A program made the position numbers and the translations under genes. Of a DNA stretch of 64,000 bases, positions 46,187 through 58,720 are shown piece by piece. Location: the NCBI GenBank assembly GCA_019321725.1, contig CM033105.1:10367632-10431631 (forward strand), in the 5' to 3' direction. The first letter of the stretch is position 1. Each line of letters begins with the position of its first letter. A model generated the notes under the pieces. The model did not search any database. It saw only the letters and a program-made list of their open reading frames with translations, and was not told where the DNA came from. The stretch is from Paulownia fortunei. Taxonomy: Eukaryota > Streptophyta > Magnoliopsida > Lamiales > Paulowniaceae.

Positions 46187-48463
46187 TGTAATGCCCAATT
46201 ATCTCCAACATAGCCAATAATAAGCATATTGCATAATATGCATCTAATCAATGTGCATTATTGAATTATGGCATATAAATAATATGATTGCAGGAACATG
46301 AATAATTGTTATTATATGCTCTAGTTATGCTTTAACATGCATTAGTACATGAAATATGAGATCAAACTTTTATTTCTTGATTTAACATATTCCTTAAGTG
46401 CCTTTTTGTAGTAAAAAGCTTGATATCTCGATTAAGAAAGATTGATATATTGAATAGCCATAAAATAAATTATTCATATTGATCCATACTTGTTACATTC
46501 TAAAGTGATTATTTGCCTAAATATTTACTTTAAATATGTTACATTTGGCTAAGAACTAAAAGTATGCAAAATGGTGCAATTTGATTGGTTGGTTGACTAG
46601 GTTGCATGAAATCATTCTAAACTACATTGCACTTGATTATAACACCAAAGCAACAATTTTTGTAATCTCCCTAGCCCATAAACGTAGCTTTTGGCATGAG
46701 AAGACACCAAGCATAATGCAACCAATCATCACCGTCCACTTACCTCTCTTTGAAATGTTAAACAAGTCATTTTTACCCATGTTTTCTTGTGGAAGCTCCT
46801 CAAAAATGACCAGCCTTCTTCTCCAAAGTTTCTCCTAAATTTCTACACTATCTTACTCATAAAAATTAAATTCAATCCATAGGAATTCATAGAACACAAA
46901 CTAGAACAAGTTTTCACCCTTTCAAGCTTGAAAACCATTGATTTTGGAGTTTAAGTCAAATCTAATCAAGGTATATTCTTTTCAATGTTTCTTATGATGA
47001 ATTTATGGTATCTTGGATGGTTACATATTTTAGTATCTTTTTGTATGATTGAAAACTTAATTGGGTTAAACTTGAAGCCAAAACCAAGCTAGTTAAGCTA
47101 GTTTCTAACAAAATTGATAGTCTTGTGAAATATACTCAATTTACTTATTTCTATTAATCTTGTAATGCTTATATTATGTTTGGAAGTTCTTATGAATGAT
47201 TGAAAACAATATCAATTAGTTTTCTTAATTGAAGGTTACAATCAATTTAAGTTAGAACCGAGTTTACGTCATGATAATTTGAATTATGTGCATGTTTTAG
47301 GAGCTGCCCTAATAAATTATGTTTGAATTATTAGTTATTTAATGGTTAACCTAATATTTAATGTCTTGAATTAGTAGTAAAATATGGAGTATGCATTATT
47401 TTTAAGGTTATGTAATTGATATGGAATTGTTTATAAAAGATTGAAAAGTGTATATGATTTTAACTAGAATAGACTAAATGATTTAGAAAAATGATATTAT
47501 ATGGTACATGATTTGATTATGTTAGGCCTTTAACACATTCTATCTTCCAAAGAGATTGACCTTTTGACTTAGCACAAAGTGGACTTGAGGTAAGTTGAAG
47601 CATTCATTTGTTGTATCACAAGAATTATATAATGTTGTTCGTGTTTTAATGTGATTGTCATTATTTGTCAAATGATATAATATTTGATGCATTTATGGTT
47701 TATGAATCATGATATTATTAAGAATATAATGAGGTTTTTGAAAATGAAGTATGATACTTGAATGATGGTTGGGTAGACAAGGAACGCGGGAGGGACCGAC
47801 GGACCTAACAAATGGTGACAAATACTTGAGGTTGAAAAACTGATATAGGAAAGCCACAATCAATGAGATAGAATAGGCTAATACCTGAGGTTGAAAGACC
47901 AAGTATGGAAACCATGTATTATTTCTCTTATTGGTCAATCATTATGAACAGGTTTCGAAAACCATGGTCTATCGCTATTAGTTAGGTACTGCACTTTAAC
48001 AGCCCTAAATAATGATTTATGAATGAAAGTTATTAAATAGAATAATGCATTTAATGATTGATAAGATGTGCATATATGCTATTTGTTATTGCATCAATTT
48101 TACCTTACTGAGCCTTTAGCTCAATAAATTCATATGATACAGGTGGAAATATACAAGTTTAGAGGTTGACTGAGTCTCCAAAGTGGCCGGACAGAGATTT
48201 GTTCATATGCCATGCTTCAAGCTATTTTGTTTTTAAATAAGTCGCTCTGTTTTGGTTTTGTAAATAGATGTACTCAGTTTTTAATTATATATATGGTGTG
48301 TTTAAAACAAATGAAACAACAAATGAATTCAAGTTCTTTCTCTTATAGCCAAAAAGGGGATCTTTATTAAAACCATAACTCTAGTATTGATGAAAAGTTA
48401 ACATTTCTTGACTTAACTATATTAGCTTGTTTAGGTTCTACAGTTAGGTTAAGGGGTGTTACA
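46187..48463 (+). repeat. Solo LTR of the G family with perfect target duplication
   Basis: TGTAATGCCC...GGGTGTTACA, aligning end to end with the G LTRs. Flanks are ACCTT at 46182-46186 and ACCTT at 48464-48468. There is no PBS to its right and no PPT to its left, so this is the product of LTR-LTR recombination that removed the interior of a separate insertion. Flanks 46008-46181 and 48469-49142 are non-coding and unassigned. Confidence 0.92.
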
Positions 48464-48468
48464 ACCTT

Positions 48469-49142
48469 AGTAAATTTTTACACCACCTTGCACTATACTA
48501 CCACAAAGAGAACTGGTGCCTCATTCTCAACTATAGCCATATTTTAAGTAGATATAAGCACATCTCACAAGCAAAGCTACATAAATGCAAACAATTAGGA
48601 TGAGATGAAGCATAAAAATGTGTTCATCTAATGTAAATAAGGATGTGCTTCAGGAAGAAAAATGATGACTATATTAGAGATGAGAAATATGTCCCAACAC
48701 TAAAAAGTAAAGTCAATTATCAATTCTTTAGTAAGTAGACAAAATTCAAGCAATGAAAAAAAGCATATCTATTGGACAAATTTGAGATTTGTGGAAGATG
48801 TGTTCTTAATATCTCAATAAAATGGTTTAAAATCTAATATTACTGCAACTTTAGCTTGTATTTAAAATTTGAATTACCTAAGCTCCCATCTTACGAGGTA
48901 AAGAGAAAACAAAAAAGTTCATGTTCAATAGTAATTGAAAAATATGTGATATCAATAACTTTCTCATGAGAATCAGGAGTTGCCTCTTCCTTCCTTTCCT
49001 AACTTCTTTAACTACAACCCAAACCAAGCCATCATATTTCTTTATCAAAAACTAAGTTATACAATAAGTATGATACCCCAAGTTTTATAATAGATGTTGA
49101 ACCTATTTCATATTTCTTTCTCATGTTCAATAGTTTTATTTA
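48469..49142. other. Unassigned non-coding stretch between solo LTR and element D
   Basis: AT-rich, with no credible open reading frame or RNA gene. It could continue the sequence at 46008-46181 that the solo LTR interrupted. Confidence 0.5.
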
Positions 49143-50539
49143 ATTTATTCTCTTCATATTGTAGTGGGCTCTAAAACTATCGATATTAATTTTTAGGCTT
49201 AGATTTAAAAATTCACAAATCAATCCAATTGATTTAGTCCCCAATTAATCAATCTAATTGATTAATTATAATTTACTCCAATTGGATTTCCTAATCAAAT
49301 TAGGTCTAATTAAATAATTTAATTACTTAATTGAATAATTCAATTTAACCATTAAATCAAAAAGAACCCTTAATTAATTAATTAATCTTGATTAATTAAT
49401 TTCCAGCCATTGGATAAATTCCAAAATTAAAAATGTTACCTTTCATAAAGATGTATGACCCTCTTAGGTTCACTACTAAACTAGTAGTGAGCTTGCAATA
49501 TTTGTAACTTATGAATAATAATTACTAAAATAAATTAATCCAATTAATTAATCCACTTGGAACTAACTCCTAAATTCCAAGAACTCTCCACTTGGAACTA
49601 ACTCCTAAATTCCAAGAACTCTCCACTATATATGAAAACACCTAGTAAATAATCATAACAAACTAATCTTATGTGAAATAGCGAGTAAACCTATTTCAGT
49701 TGCGAGTACCATACACATATAGTCCTTTTGATAACTAATCTTCCAATTAAATTTAGGGCATGGATTATAAGTCGAAAACCTAATTGATTCAATAACTGTG
49801 ATCCCATTTCAAGTTTTAATAATTCCTGATGAATTACGATTCATCCTTCTTCGATTAAGGTCTTTGAATCATAAACTATGAAAACAAGAAGAATCTTTTA
49901 TTTAAAATAACAAGTGTCGAATTCTATGTTGGCCACTGACAAACCTCCAAGCACACCAGTAAAACACCCAACATACCCCCTTTATGATTTCAAGCAATTA
50001 AAAGATATATCAAAGTATTATAGGATGCACATAAGGCTACTATCATGCATCAAGTTCGAGGACTAGTCATGTACTATCACAATACAGAAATTCTTATTTT
50101 GACAGGCAAAGCCTCCAGCTAAGAATTTCTTGTGAGCTATTTTTGATGCACTTGTTCCCTAACAAGCACCCACATACATGGATTTACGTCTCTACGTTAA
50201 TGCCAATAGAGTGCGACATCCTCATCTCACGAGCATACATCATATGTGTGAGTCTTACTGAGCTATTTGGTGTCCTATCTCAAAAAGCTCTCGACTTGAA
50301 ACTTATTTAAAACTAAAGCCTTAGAGGCATGTTCCATGATCTCCATCATATGCGCGACCATGCCCAATAGCTAAATTTGGTCTAAAGACTTTATCTAATG
50401 TGCAGAAATAAAAGATAAAAGACATAAGATAAAGAAATATCTTTTTTATTAATATGATTTCCAATAAAATTATCTTTATAAAAGAAAAAGAGTACAATAC
50501 ACTCAATCTAATTGGGGCGCTAGGCATCCTACTCTAACA
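49143..50539 (-). repeat. 3' LTR of element D (partial)
   Basis: Aligns with 62398-63273 of the 5' LTR. The outer edge next to the PPT reads CATCCTACTCTAACA. Homology to the left starts near TTATTCTCTTCATATT at 49143, so roughly the first 940 bases of the LTR (plus-strand left part) are missing. Confidence 0.8.
49553..49622. repeat. Perfect 35-bp tandem duplication in the D 3' LTR
   Basis: Units 49553-49587 and 49588-49622 are identical (start CCACTTGGAACTAACTCC). The 5' LTR has one diverged unit (about 62802-62835), so the duplication arose in this LTR after insertion. Confidence 0.93.
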
Positions 50540-50540
50540 A

Positions 50541-50550
50541 TCTCCCACTT
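50541..50550 (-). other. Polypurine tract of element D
   Basis: AAGTGGGAGA on the minus strand, one base from the 3' LTR start TGTTAGAGTAGG. Confidence 0.85.
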
Positions 50551-52330
50551 ACCCTAGCTCTAATTCCTTATGTATCTAAAGCTCATCTTCTTTAGATATT
50601 CATTGAATACCTTCTATGCTAAGGGCTTAGTAAGTAGGTCTGCTATATTTTTCTATGGACGCAACTCGATCCACAATGACGTCACCTCTATCATTGATCT
50701 CTCTAATCAAGTGATATCATCTTATTATGTGCTTGAATCTTTGATGAGATCTTAACTCCTTTGTTTGTGCAATAGATCCATTATTATCTGAGTGAATCAT
50801 TACTGGATTAACAATGGATGAAACTACATCCAACCCTTGAATAAAATTTCTTATCCAAACAACTTCTTTTGCTGTATTTGATGCATCAATATATTCAACT
50901 TCAGTGGTAGAGTCTGCAGTTATCTCTTCCTTAGAACTCTTGCAACTGACCGTACCCCCATTCAGTGTGAATAGGTATTCAGACATGGATTTTTAGTCAT
51001 CTATATTGAACTGAAAACTATAGTCTGTATATCCCTCCAGTTTTAGTTCTCCATTGCCGTATATCAAAAAAATATCCTTAGTCCTTCTCAAGTACTTGAG
51101 GATCATCTTAACGGCTTTCCTGTGTTCTTTTCCTAAATTAAACTGATTTCTGCTTGTGACACTCAGAACATGTACTATATTAGGCCTTGTACACAACATT
51201 GCATACATTATGCTCCCTATTGCGGAAGTATAAGGTATACGAGCCATCTTTTCTCTTTCTTCAGGTGTCTTGGGAGACATAACCTTAGAGAGTGAAACCC
51301 CATGACTTATAGGCAAGAATCCTCGCTTGGATTCTTCCATGCTAAACCAGTTTAGCACTTTGTTAATGAACATAGATTGGGATAGTCCGATCATCCTTTT
51401 AGATCTATCTCTATAGATCCTTATCCCTGGATAAAAGATGCATCTTCCAAGTCCTTTATGAAAAACTAATAAGACAACCAAGTCTTCGTTGACTGCAACA
51501 TCTCTCCATCATTCCTAATGAATAGAATGTCATCAATGTAGAGCACAACAAGTGTAACTGCACTCCCACTAAACTTCTTGTAGACACATGGTTCATCCAG
51601 GTTCGTATGAAAATCAACCGTATTGATTGTTTCATCAAACTGGAGTTCCAACTCGTCGAAGCTTGTTTGAGTCCATAAATAGACTCTAGAGCTTGAAAAC
51701 TTTTTGCTCACTCCCACTAGATATGAAGTCTTCTGGCTGCTTCATATAGATCTCTTCCTTAATGGAAACATTAAGAAAAGTGGTCTTCACATCCATTTGT
51801 CATATCTTATAGTCATAATATGAAAATATGACTAGCAGTATCCGAATGGATTTAAGCATAGCTACTAGTGAAAAAGATTTCTCTTAATTAATTACTTGTT
51901 TCTGAGTATAACCTTTTATAACTAAACATGCTTATAAGTCGCCAGCAGGCTATCTACTCCAAGCTTCTGATTGTAAACCCATTTGCAGCCAATGTGAACA
52001 ATTCCCTATGGTGGGTCCACCAAAGTCCATACCTTGTTAGAGTATATAGAGTCCATCTCGGACTACATAGCTTATTGCCACTTCTTCAAGTCGATGTCAG
52101 ACATCACCTCTCCATAACTTCTTGGATCATTATCTAAGGGGAGTCCCTCTTCTTTATTCTCTAACATCAAGTTGTACCTCTTAGGTACACTTGAGATCCT
52201 TTCGGATCTTCGAAGAGGTTGTGCCTCAGAAGGCCCAACATCAGCTGGTGTGTTATCTACTGCGACAGTTAGGGCATTCTGTAGTTCTTGATTTTCTTCA
52301 AGTTCCACGACTTTGCCATTTCTCTCTGAA
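50551..52330 (-). pseudogene. pol: RT and RNase H of element D
   Basis: RT pieces: 52308-52072 (upstream linker, RRSERISSVPKRYN), 51717-51466 with the catalytic LYIDDILF (YIDD codons 51540-51529), and 51481-50993 with MSPKTPEEREKMARIPYTSA and ILKYLRRTKDIFLIYG. RNase H: 50986-50717 with STTEVEYIDASNTAKEVVW and IHSDNNGSIAQTKELRSHQR. The active site is intact, but frames change at about 51470 and 50990, and the region 51720-52070 is broken. RT would copy element RNA. Confidence 0.9.
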
Positions 52331-52376
52331 AGAAATTATTCTTCAAGGAATGTGGCATTCCTCGAAACAAACACCT

Positions 52377-53640
52377 TTAATTCCAAGGTGTCGTAGAAAC
52401 AGTATCCAATAGACTCCTTTGGATACCCATGATCATGCATAAGCTAGATCTCATTTCCAAGTTATCTCCTACTTGCTGCTTCACATAAGCAGCACACCTC
52501 CATACCCTAAGGTATTTGTAGGAAAATGTCTTTCCACACCACATCTCATATGGTGTTTTGGGCACGACTTTAGATGGCACCCTATTTAATAGGTATGTCG
52601 TAATTTCTAAGGCATAGCCCTAGAATGAAAGAGATAATGTAGTGAAACTTATCATCGATCGAACTATGTCCAACAAGACTTCATTCATGCGTTCTGTAAC
52701 TCTGTTGAGTTGTAGAGTAGCAGGAGGAGTCCACTGTGAGAAAATATCATTCTCTTTTAGATAATCGAAAAACTCTATGCTTAAGTATTCACCTACTTGA
52801 TTAGATTGAAGAGTTTTTATACCTAAGCCTGTTTGTTTCTCTACTTCGATTCTGAATTATTTGAACTTTTCAAATACTTTAGACTTGTACCTCAAAAGAT
52901 ACACCATACCTAGAGAAGTCATCAGTAAAGGTTAAGAAGTAGTTATAGTCCCCGTGGGTGCTAACACTTAGTGGCCTACATACATCTATATAGATCAAAT
53001 CCAATAGATGTTTGGCTTACTCCACTAGTCCAACAAATGGAGATTTGGTTATCATTCCTTTGAGGCAGGATTCACATGTTGGCAGTTCTTGCTCGTTCTT
53101 TAGATCAAATAATTGTGCCAACTTGTTAATCTTTTTTCTCAAAAATATGCCCTAATCTTACGTGCCATAGGCTCATGGAACTATGATTATCTAATTTTCT
53201 TGTATTTTGTTAAATTGTGAAAATGGGTTTATGGGGAGTAATAATATATAAACAGTTTGCCAAAGAATCCGAATAGATAAAATTAGAACATTTAAAAATA
53301 GAACAATTTCCATTCTCAATGGTATATCTAAAACCTTCTCTATCCAAAACTGGAATAGAGATAATGTTCTTAATAATATTTGGAATGAAAAGACAATTGT
53401 TTAAAACTATTACAGAACCATTCTTAAAAGCTAGATTAACGATTCCTATAGCTAATGCAACAACTCTTACTCCATTCCCCATCCTAAAGACCGTCTTTCC
53501 TCCATCCAGTTTTCTACTTTTTGTTATCATCTGCAAATCATTGCAGATATGTGAACCACAACCAATATTTAATACCCAAGAAGTATTGTTAATAAACAAG
53601 TTAACTTCAATAAAATATATATCTGAACTCTTCAGGATTA
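52377..53640 (-). pseudogene. pol: Protease, pre-integrase and integrase of element D
   Basis: The piece 53599-53210 includes WVLNIGCGSHICNDLQ. The expected copia protease motif is a DTG, so the catalytic Asp is changed to Asn and the Thr to Ile. The same piece continues with the pre-integrase stretch NNCLFIPNIIKNIISIPVLD. Integrase core codons between 53170 and 52580 are recognisable but frame-broken. The C-terminal piece 52580-52377 has VPKTPYEMWCGKTFSYKYLRV. Confidence 0.85.
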
Positions 53641-54430
53641 CAAGATACGTCTTACAATTCTTCTTCTAGTATCCTGGTTTGCCGTAGTAATGACACTTGC
53701 CATTGGCTTGAGAAGAAACCTTCTTGACACTACCCTTAGCCTTCAGGTTGTTGGGCTTAGAGCAATTCTTTCCTTTTCTCTTTCCTATCTTGGGCTTTTT
53801 AACCTTTGATCCGAAAGAGGATCTAAGAAGCAGAGCTGGCTAATTATTTTTCAAGGTGGACTCAGCCGTGTTTAGCGAGACTAGTCTACATATTGTGTAT
53901 GTTAAACTTGGCAACAAAATTGTCAAATAAAGGAGGCAGAGACTATAATAGAAGGTCCGTATTGAGTTTGTTCTCCATAAAGACTCCAAGGGACTCCGGC
54001 CTTTCAATGAGGGCTATCATTTTCAATCCATGGTCATAGACTAAAGAGCCCTCAGTTATACAACATCTAAAAAGCTCTTTTGAGATTTGCTATCTCATCT
54101 GTCGAGTTCGTTCACGATACATCTCTTGTAAGTGAAGGAGGATCCTATAAGCCGTATCTTGATCATCATTCTGCCTTTGTAGTTCATTTGACATCGATAC
54201 CAACATGTAGCTTTGAGCCTACAGATTGTTATTAATATGATGTAGGTAATTTACATAAGCTCTGAAGTAATATCCTCCAGTGGAATAAAAATAGGCGCTG
54301 TATTGAGGATATATGCCCTCTTTTTAGATTGAAGAACTATCTTAAGGTTTCTTAGCCAATCGATAATGTTAGGTCTAGTTAATTTGTTTTGTTCAAAGAT
54401 TGTTGCAAGTGGATTTTTTACTATTTTAGT
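53641..54430 (-). pseudogene. gag: Gag of element D
   Basis: Colinear with the C gag (8572-9360). Readable fragments include the Lys-rich segment and a zinc-knuckle region near 53690-53640 that resembles CHYYGKPGYW. No piece longer than about 60 residues remains open. Confidence 0.7.
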
Positions 54431-54881
54431 AGAAAAATTTACAAAACTTGCACGAAGAAGAAAATGAATAAACTATGGGAAAAATATATTCATTTAATAT
54501 AAGGTCTTTAATACTAAATGTCTCCCAATATTTTTTTCAAATTCCACCAACCCTAGTCGAATTTTGGGAAATTGAATGCGCCATAAAATATTTCTATTAG
54601 TAGTCAACTCTTTGACGATTATATCAATATACAACCCTCAAGTTTGTTTTGCCTCACCTCTTCCTATATACCCAATTTTATGAATTCATATGAAACTAAG
54701 TGTCAAACAATATCCATCAAACATTCATGTAGATAGAGCATTAAGATGTCGCACAACTCATGGCCAATATAATAACAATTTCATCACATGAGCATCTAAA
54801 TGCTTAGCAGAGATAATAGCTTTCCAACACAAAACTACCCCATGACTCATGGCCAGTGATCAAGTGCGGTATGTCACGGAC

Positions 54882-55329
54882 TTGTTCCCTTAATAAGGAC
54901 CGTATGGCCTTAGCTTCTTCAACCGTCCCTCACGGTAGCTAAGTCAGCCTCGTTGCTAAGAAAGTATTGGAAGATAGCTAGTAAGATAGAAGACACTCAA
55001 AGAAGGCAAGAGAGCTTTATAAGAGAAATCTTGTATTCACTCAAACTCAAACTCTTGCTTGATGGTTTACGAATGAAGTTCCTACCCCTATTTATACAAC
55101 TCCACCTTCTAAACGAATGGTGGTGATCTATTTGATCCTACAGTTGGGAGAGACTCTCTAGAGTTCTCCAAGGAATATGCCACAAAAATTCCACTAGATA
55201 TTTATAAGTGGACATTCTAGAAGTTCCTAACATTTGTCCAAAATGTCCCTAATGTTCTAGAGAATTACGGGAGAGCCTCCAAGCCCAAAAATGTTGTAAT
55301 AATTTGATCTTGGCTTGGCGGTGCGTGAC
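54882..55329 (-). repeat. 3' LTR of element E (448 bp)
   Basis: TGTCACGGAC...GTGCGTGACA: the ends form a short inverted repeat TGTCACG/CGTGACA. Aligns along its length with 59997-60453. TATAAATAGG (minus) at 55096-55087. Confidence 0.95.
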
Positions 55330-55341
55330 ATCCTTCCCCAC
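55330..55341 (-). other. Polypurine tract of element E
   Basis: GGTGGGGAAGGA on the minus strand, directly before the 3' LTR. Confidence 0.9.
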
Positions 55342-55349
55342 CTAATTTG

Positions 55350-55640
55350 GCGACGCCCTCATCGCCTCGTACTCTCGAAGTTGATCTTGGAACTGCCACA
55401 AGTCTTCTTCAGGTTCCCACATTGCTTCAGACTCCGATAGTCCCTTCCACTTGATCAGGTATTGAGAACAAAGTCGTACACCACATCATCATACGGTTTT
55501 CTTGGTAAGCACCTCTTCAATCTCTTTATCGTAAGACTTAGTTACCACAGGAGGTACCCAATGTGATTGTCCTCAGCTGGGGTCTTCCTCATCCTCATGG
55601 TATGGCTTCAACATACTTACGTGCAAGACCGGATGTATCT
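55350..55640 (-). pseudogene. pol: Chromodomain of element E
   Basis: Minus strand reads KVSYRVDLPSSLKIHPVLHV, then SQYLIKWKGLSESEAMWEPE and EDLWQFQDQL. This is a canonical-looking chromodomain with its aromatic residues Y, W and W at the expected spacing. Stops lie between the integrase tail and the chromodomain. Confidence 0.88.
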
Positions 55641-55699
55641 TTAAAGAGCTAGGTAGGTCAACACGATAAGATACCTTTCCTACCTTAGCCACAATAAAA

Positions 55700-56900
55700 A
55701 ACGGCCCCTCGTACCTTCTTACCAAACCTTTGTGCATTCCTCGTAATGCCTTAAATTATTGTGGTAAGAGTTTGACAAGGACTGGGTCGCCTATATTGAA
55801 CTCTTATGGGCGTCTCCTTTCGTCGACCCATTTCTTCATTCATCGATGAGCTTTTTCTAGGCATGAACGAGCTAAGTCAGCTTGCTCCTCCCATAACTTA
55901 GTCATTTTGATTGCCCCTGGGCTCCTCCCATCGCCTTTGAATGTTGCTATGGTGTGAGGAGTTAACAATTATTGCCCTATTGCTAACTCGAACGGACTAT
56001 GTCCCGTGGCCTCGCTCCGCTGTAAGTTGTACAAAATTGTGCTACATCAAGAAGTTTGGCCCAATCCTTCTGGTTAGCACTCACAAAGTGCCTCAAATAG
56101 CACTCTAGCAAGGAGTTCACCCGTTCGGTCTTCCCATCGGTCTGGGGGTGAAAACTTATGGAGAAATATAATTTTGACCCAAGAAGCTTAAAAAGTTTCG
56201 TCCACAATTTTCTTGTGAAGTGGGGGTCCCGATCATTCACAATATTTCGTGGTAGTCCCTAATATTTTACAACATTTTTTAAGAATGCCTTTGCCGCTTC
56301 TTCGGCCGTGCAGTCCCTACTGCATGGTATGAACATTCCATACTTGGAGAATCGATCTATTACCACCATGATAGACCCGAACCCCTTTAATTTTGGCAAG
56401 GCACTGATGAAATCCATTGTGATAGACTCTCATGGTCGGTCAGGAATCGATAAAGGCTCCAACAATCCTACCGGCTGCTTGGTCTCTACCTTGTCTTGTT
56501 GGCACACAAGACAAGTCTTGACGTACAACTCGACACTATCCCTCATATGAGGCCAAAAGTAGGCAGCCTCCAATAGTGCCATTATGCATCGTTACCCTGG
56601 ATGTCCCATCTATTTGGTGTCATGACACTCCTTGATGAGCTCTTTTCGCAAGCTCCCCACTTCGGGACGTATAGGCACCATCCCTTGGTGTAGAGTAGAC
56701 CGTCCTTTACCCAAAATTGCTTGGTTTTGCCCTCCACTACTAGCTTCTTTAGTTCTCTAGCCAATGGGTCCTGCTCTAATCCTTGTTTGATGTGGTCCGT
56801 TATCTCTCCTTTGGCTAGGCTGACAGCTGCAAGCTTCCCCTTTTGGCTTAAGGCATCGGCCACTACATTGGCTTTACTGGGCTTGTACTTCAATGTGTAA
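55700..56900 (-). pseudogene. pol: Integrase of element E
   Basis: The piece 56914-56582 has the end of RNase H (KPSKANVVADALSQKGKLAA), then the start of integrase (VEGKTKQFWVKDGLLY). Below it the zinc-binding region is frame-broken. The piece 56240-55983 carries NDRDPHFTRKLW (second Asp) and SFHPQTDGKTERVNSLLE (catalytic Glu), then a frame break near 56000. The first Asp region, around 56400, is not in an open frame. Confidence 0.88.
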
Positions 56901-58155
56901 TCAAATTCTGCCAAGTAGTCCTGCCATTGAGCTTGCTTTGGTGACAGCTTTTTTTTAGTTTAGAAGTAACTCGTGCAATATTATGGGTTTCGATGATGAA
57001 ATGAGAGCCCAACAAGTAATATCGCCACACCCGTAGGCAATAGATGATGGTCGTCATCTCCTTTTCCTATACTGTGTATCGTCGCTCAATATCATTGAGC
57101 TTGCAGCTTTCGAACGCTATGGGATGCCCTTCTTGCATTAGTACCCCTCATATTGCAAAGTCTAAGGCATCCGTGTGGAGTTCAAAGGGCTTGTCAAAAT
57201 CTGACAAGGCTAATACAGGCTTGCTGCTTACTGCCGTCTTCAAATCATCAAAGGCGTGTTGGCATTTCTCGAACCACTCTCATGTTTTCCCTTTCTTGAG
57301 TAGGTTCATCAGTGGTGCTGCCCGCACCGAATATCCTTGGATAAACCTGCGGTAATAATTGACAAGTCCAAGAAAAGACCGTAATTCGGTTACCTTGGTT
57401 GGAGCTTCCCACTCCACAATAGCCTGTATCTTTGCTCCATCCATCTGGAGCTGCCCATGTTTGATGATGTGTCCCAGAAAATGAACCTCTTCCTTGGCGA
57501 ATGAGCACTTTTCTTTCTTTACATACAACTCATTCTCCCTTAATACCTGAAATATGGTACGTAGGTGGTTGGCGTGTTCCTCCAACGAATTGTTGTAGAT
57601 CACTATATCATCCAGGTAGACCACCATGAATCGATCCAGGTACGGTTGGAAGATCTTGTTCATGAGTGTACAAAATGTGGCTGGGGCATTGGTCAGTCCG
57701 AAAGGTATGACTAACCACTCAAAAGACCCATACCGAGTGATGCACGCCATCTTCGACTCGTCCCCCTCAGCAATCCAAACTTGGTAGTAGCCTTTTTACA
57801 AGTCCATCTTGGTATAAATCTTGGCTTCTCCAAGTCTGTCAAATAGGTCAGCTATCAAAGGTATAGCATATCGATTTTTGATAGTTACCTTATTTAACGC
57901 TCGATAGTCCACACACATCTTTAGTGACCCATCGTGCTTTTTCTAAAATAACACTGGTGTGCCGTATGGTACCTTCGAAGGTCGGATCCATCCCGTGTCT
58001 AACAACTCTATCAGTTGCCTTCGAAACTCTTCTAGTTCAGGTGGGGCCATATGGTAAGGTGCCATGGCGAGTGGCTTGGTACTCGACTCCAACTCGATCT
58101 TGTGATCTACCTCTCGCCTAGGTAGGAGTTTCTTTGGTAACTCATCCGGCATCAC
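56900..58155 (-). pseudogene. pol: RT and RNase H of element E
   Basis: RT N-terminus 58155-57943 (PLAMAPYHMAPPELEEFRRQ, GWIRPSKVPYGTPVLF). The main piece 57750-57280 has [21 protein letters not shown] (YLDD codons 57618-57607), [15 protein letters not shown] and [18 protein letters not shown]. The segment 57942-57751 is interrupted by stops. RNase H follows from 57280 to 56900 with frame breaks. The catalytic box is intact. Confidence 0.9.
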
Positions 58156-58239
58156 GTCTTTGTTTTTCGCAAAGATGTTCTGGATGATAGGTCACAAGTC
58201 CTCCTTCTTAATGGCGGCTAAAACTTTCTCCTTCAAGAT

Positions 58240-58720
58240 TGCTAAATATGTCAGCTCGCCCCATTTTCCCCCTTGGTAATTTGCATTGCCGATAGGTGCC
58301 TTAATTCAGCCTTAGTCCCTTGTGAATATCCCTCGGTTGGGTTGATGGTGGGATCATGCAAGGTGCTCTCTTTTCGAGTATGCAAACAGAGCTGAAAAAA
58401 GGCATGGGAATAACTGTTACCTTTCTTAAGAAGTCCATGTCGAGTACGACTTTGAAGTCTTCCATAGGTGCCACCGAGAAGTCCACTTAGCCCTTCCAAG
58501 TACCTAAGCGTAGTTCTACATTCTTCACTACGCCATTAAGGGTTGAGCTTTGGCGTTCACCGTCTTTAGCCAACCTTCGCCCCTGCTCCATCGTAGGCCT
58601 AATCTGTTGGCCTCTTCCCCAGTTATGAAGTTGTGGGTAGCTCCCGTGTCCACCAATGCCTTGGTAGGCTTTCCATTTATGTATGCCTCCACGTACATCA
58701 ACCTCTTGCTTGATGTCGCT
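58240..58720 (-). pseudogene. pol: Protease of element E
   Basis: Within the minus-strand piece 59121-58528 the C-terminal third has VEAYINGKPTKALVDTGATHN with an intact DTGA active site. The next part (58499-58251) is in a different frame and includes LLKKGNS; the other frame there reads VVLDMDFLRKV. A frameshift near 58500-58530 splits the domain. Confidence 0.85.
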
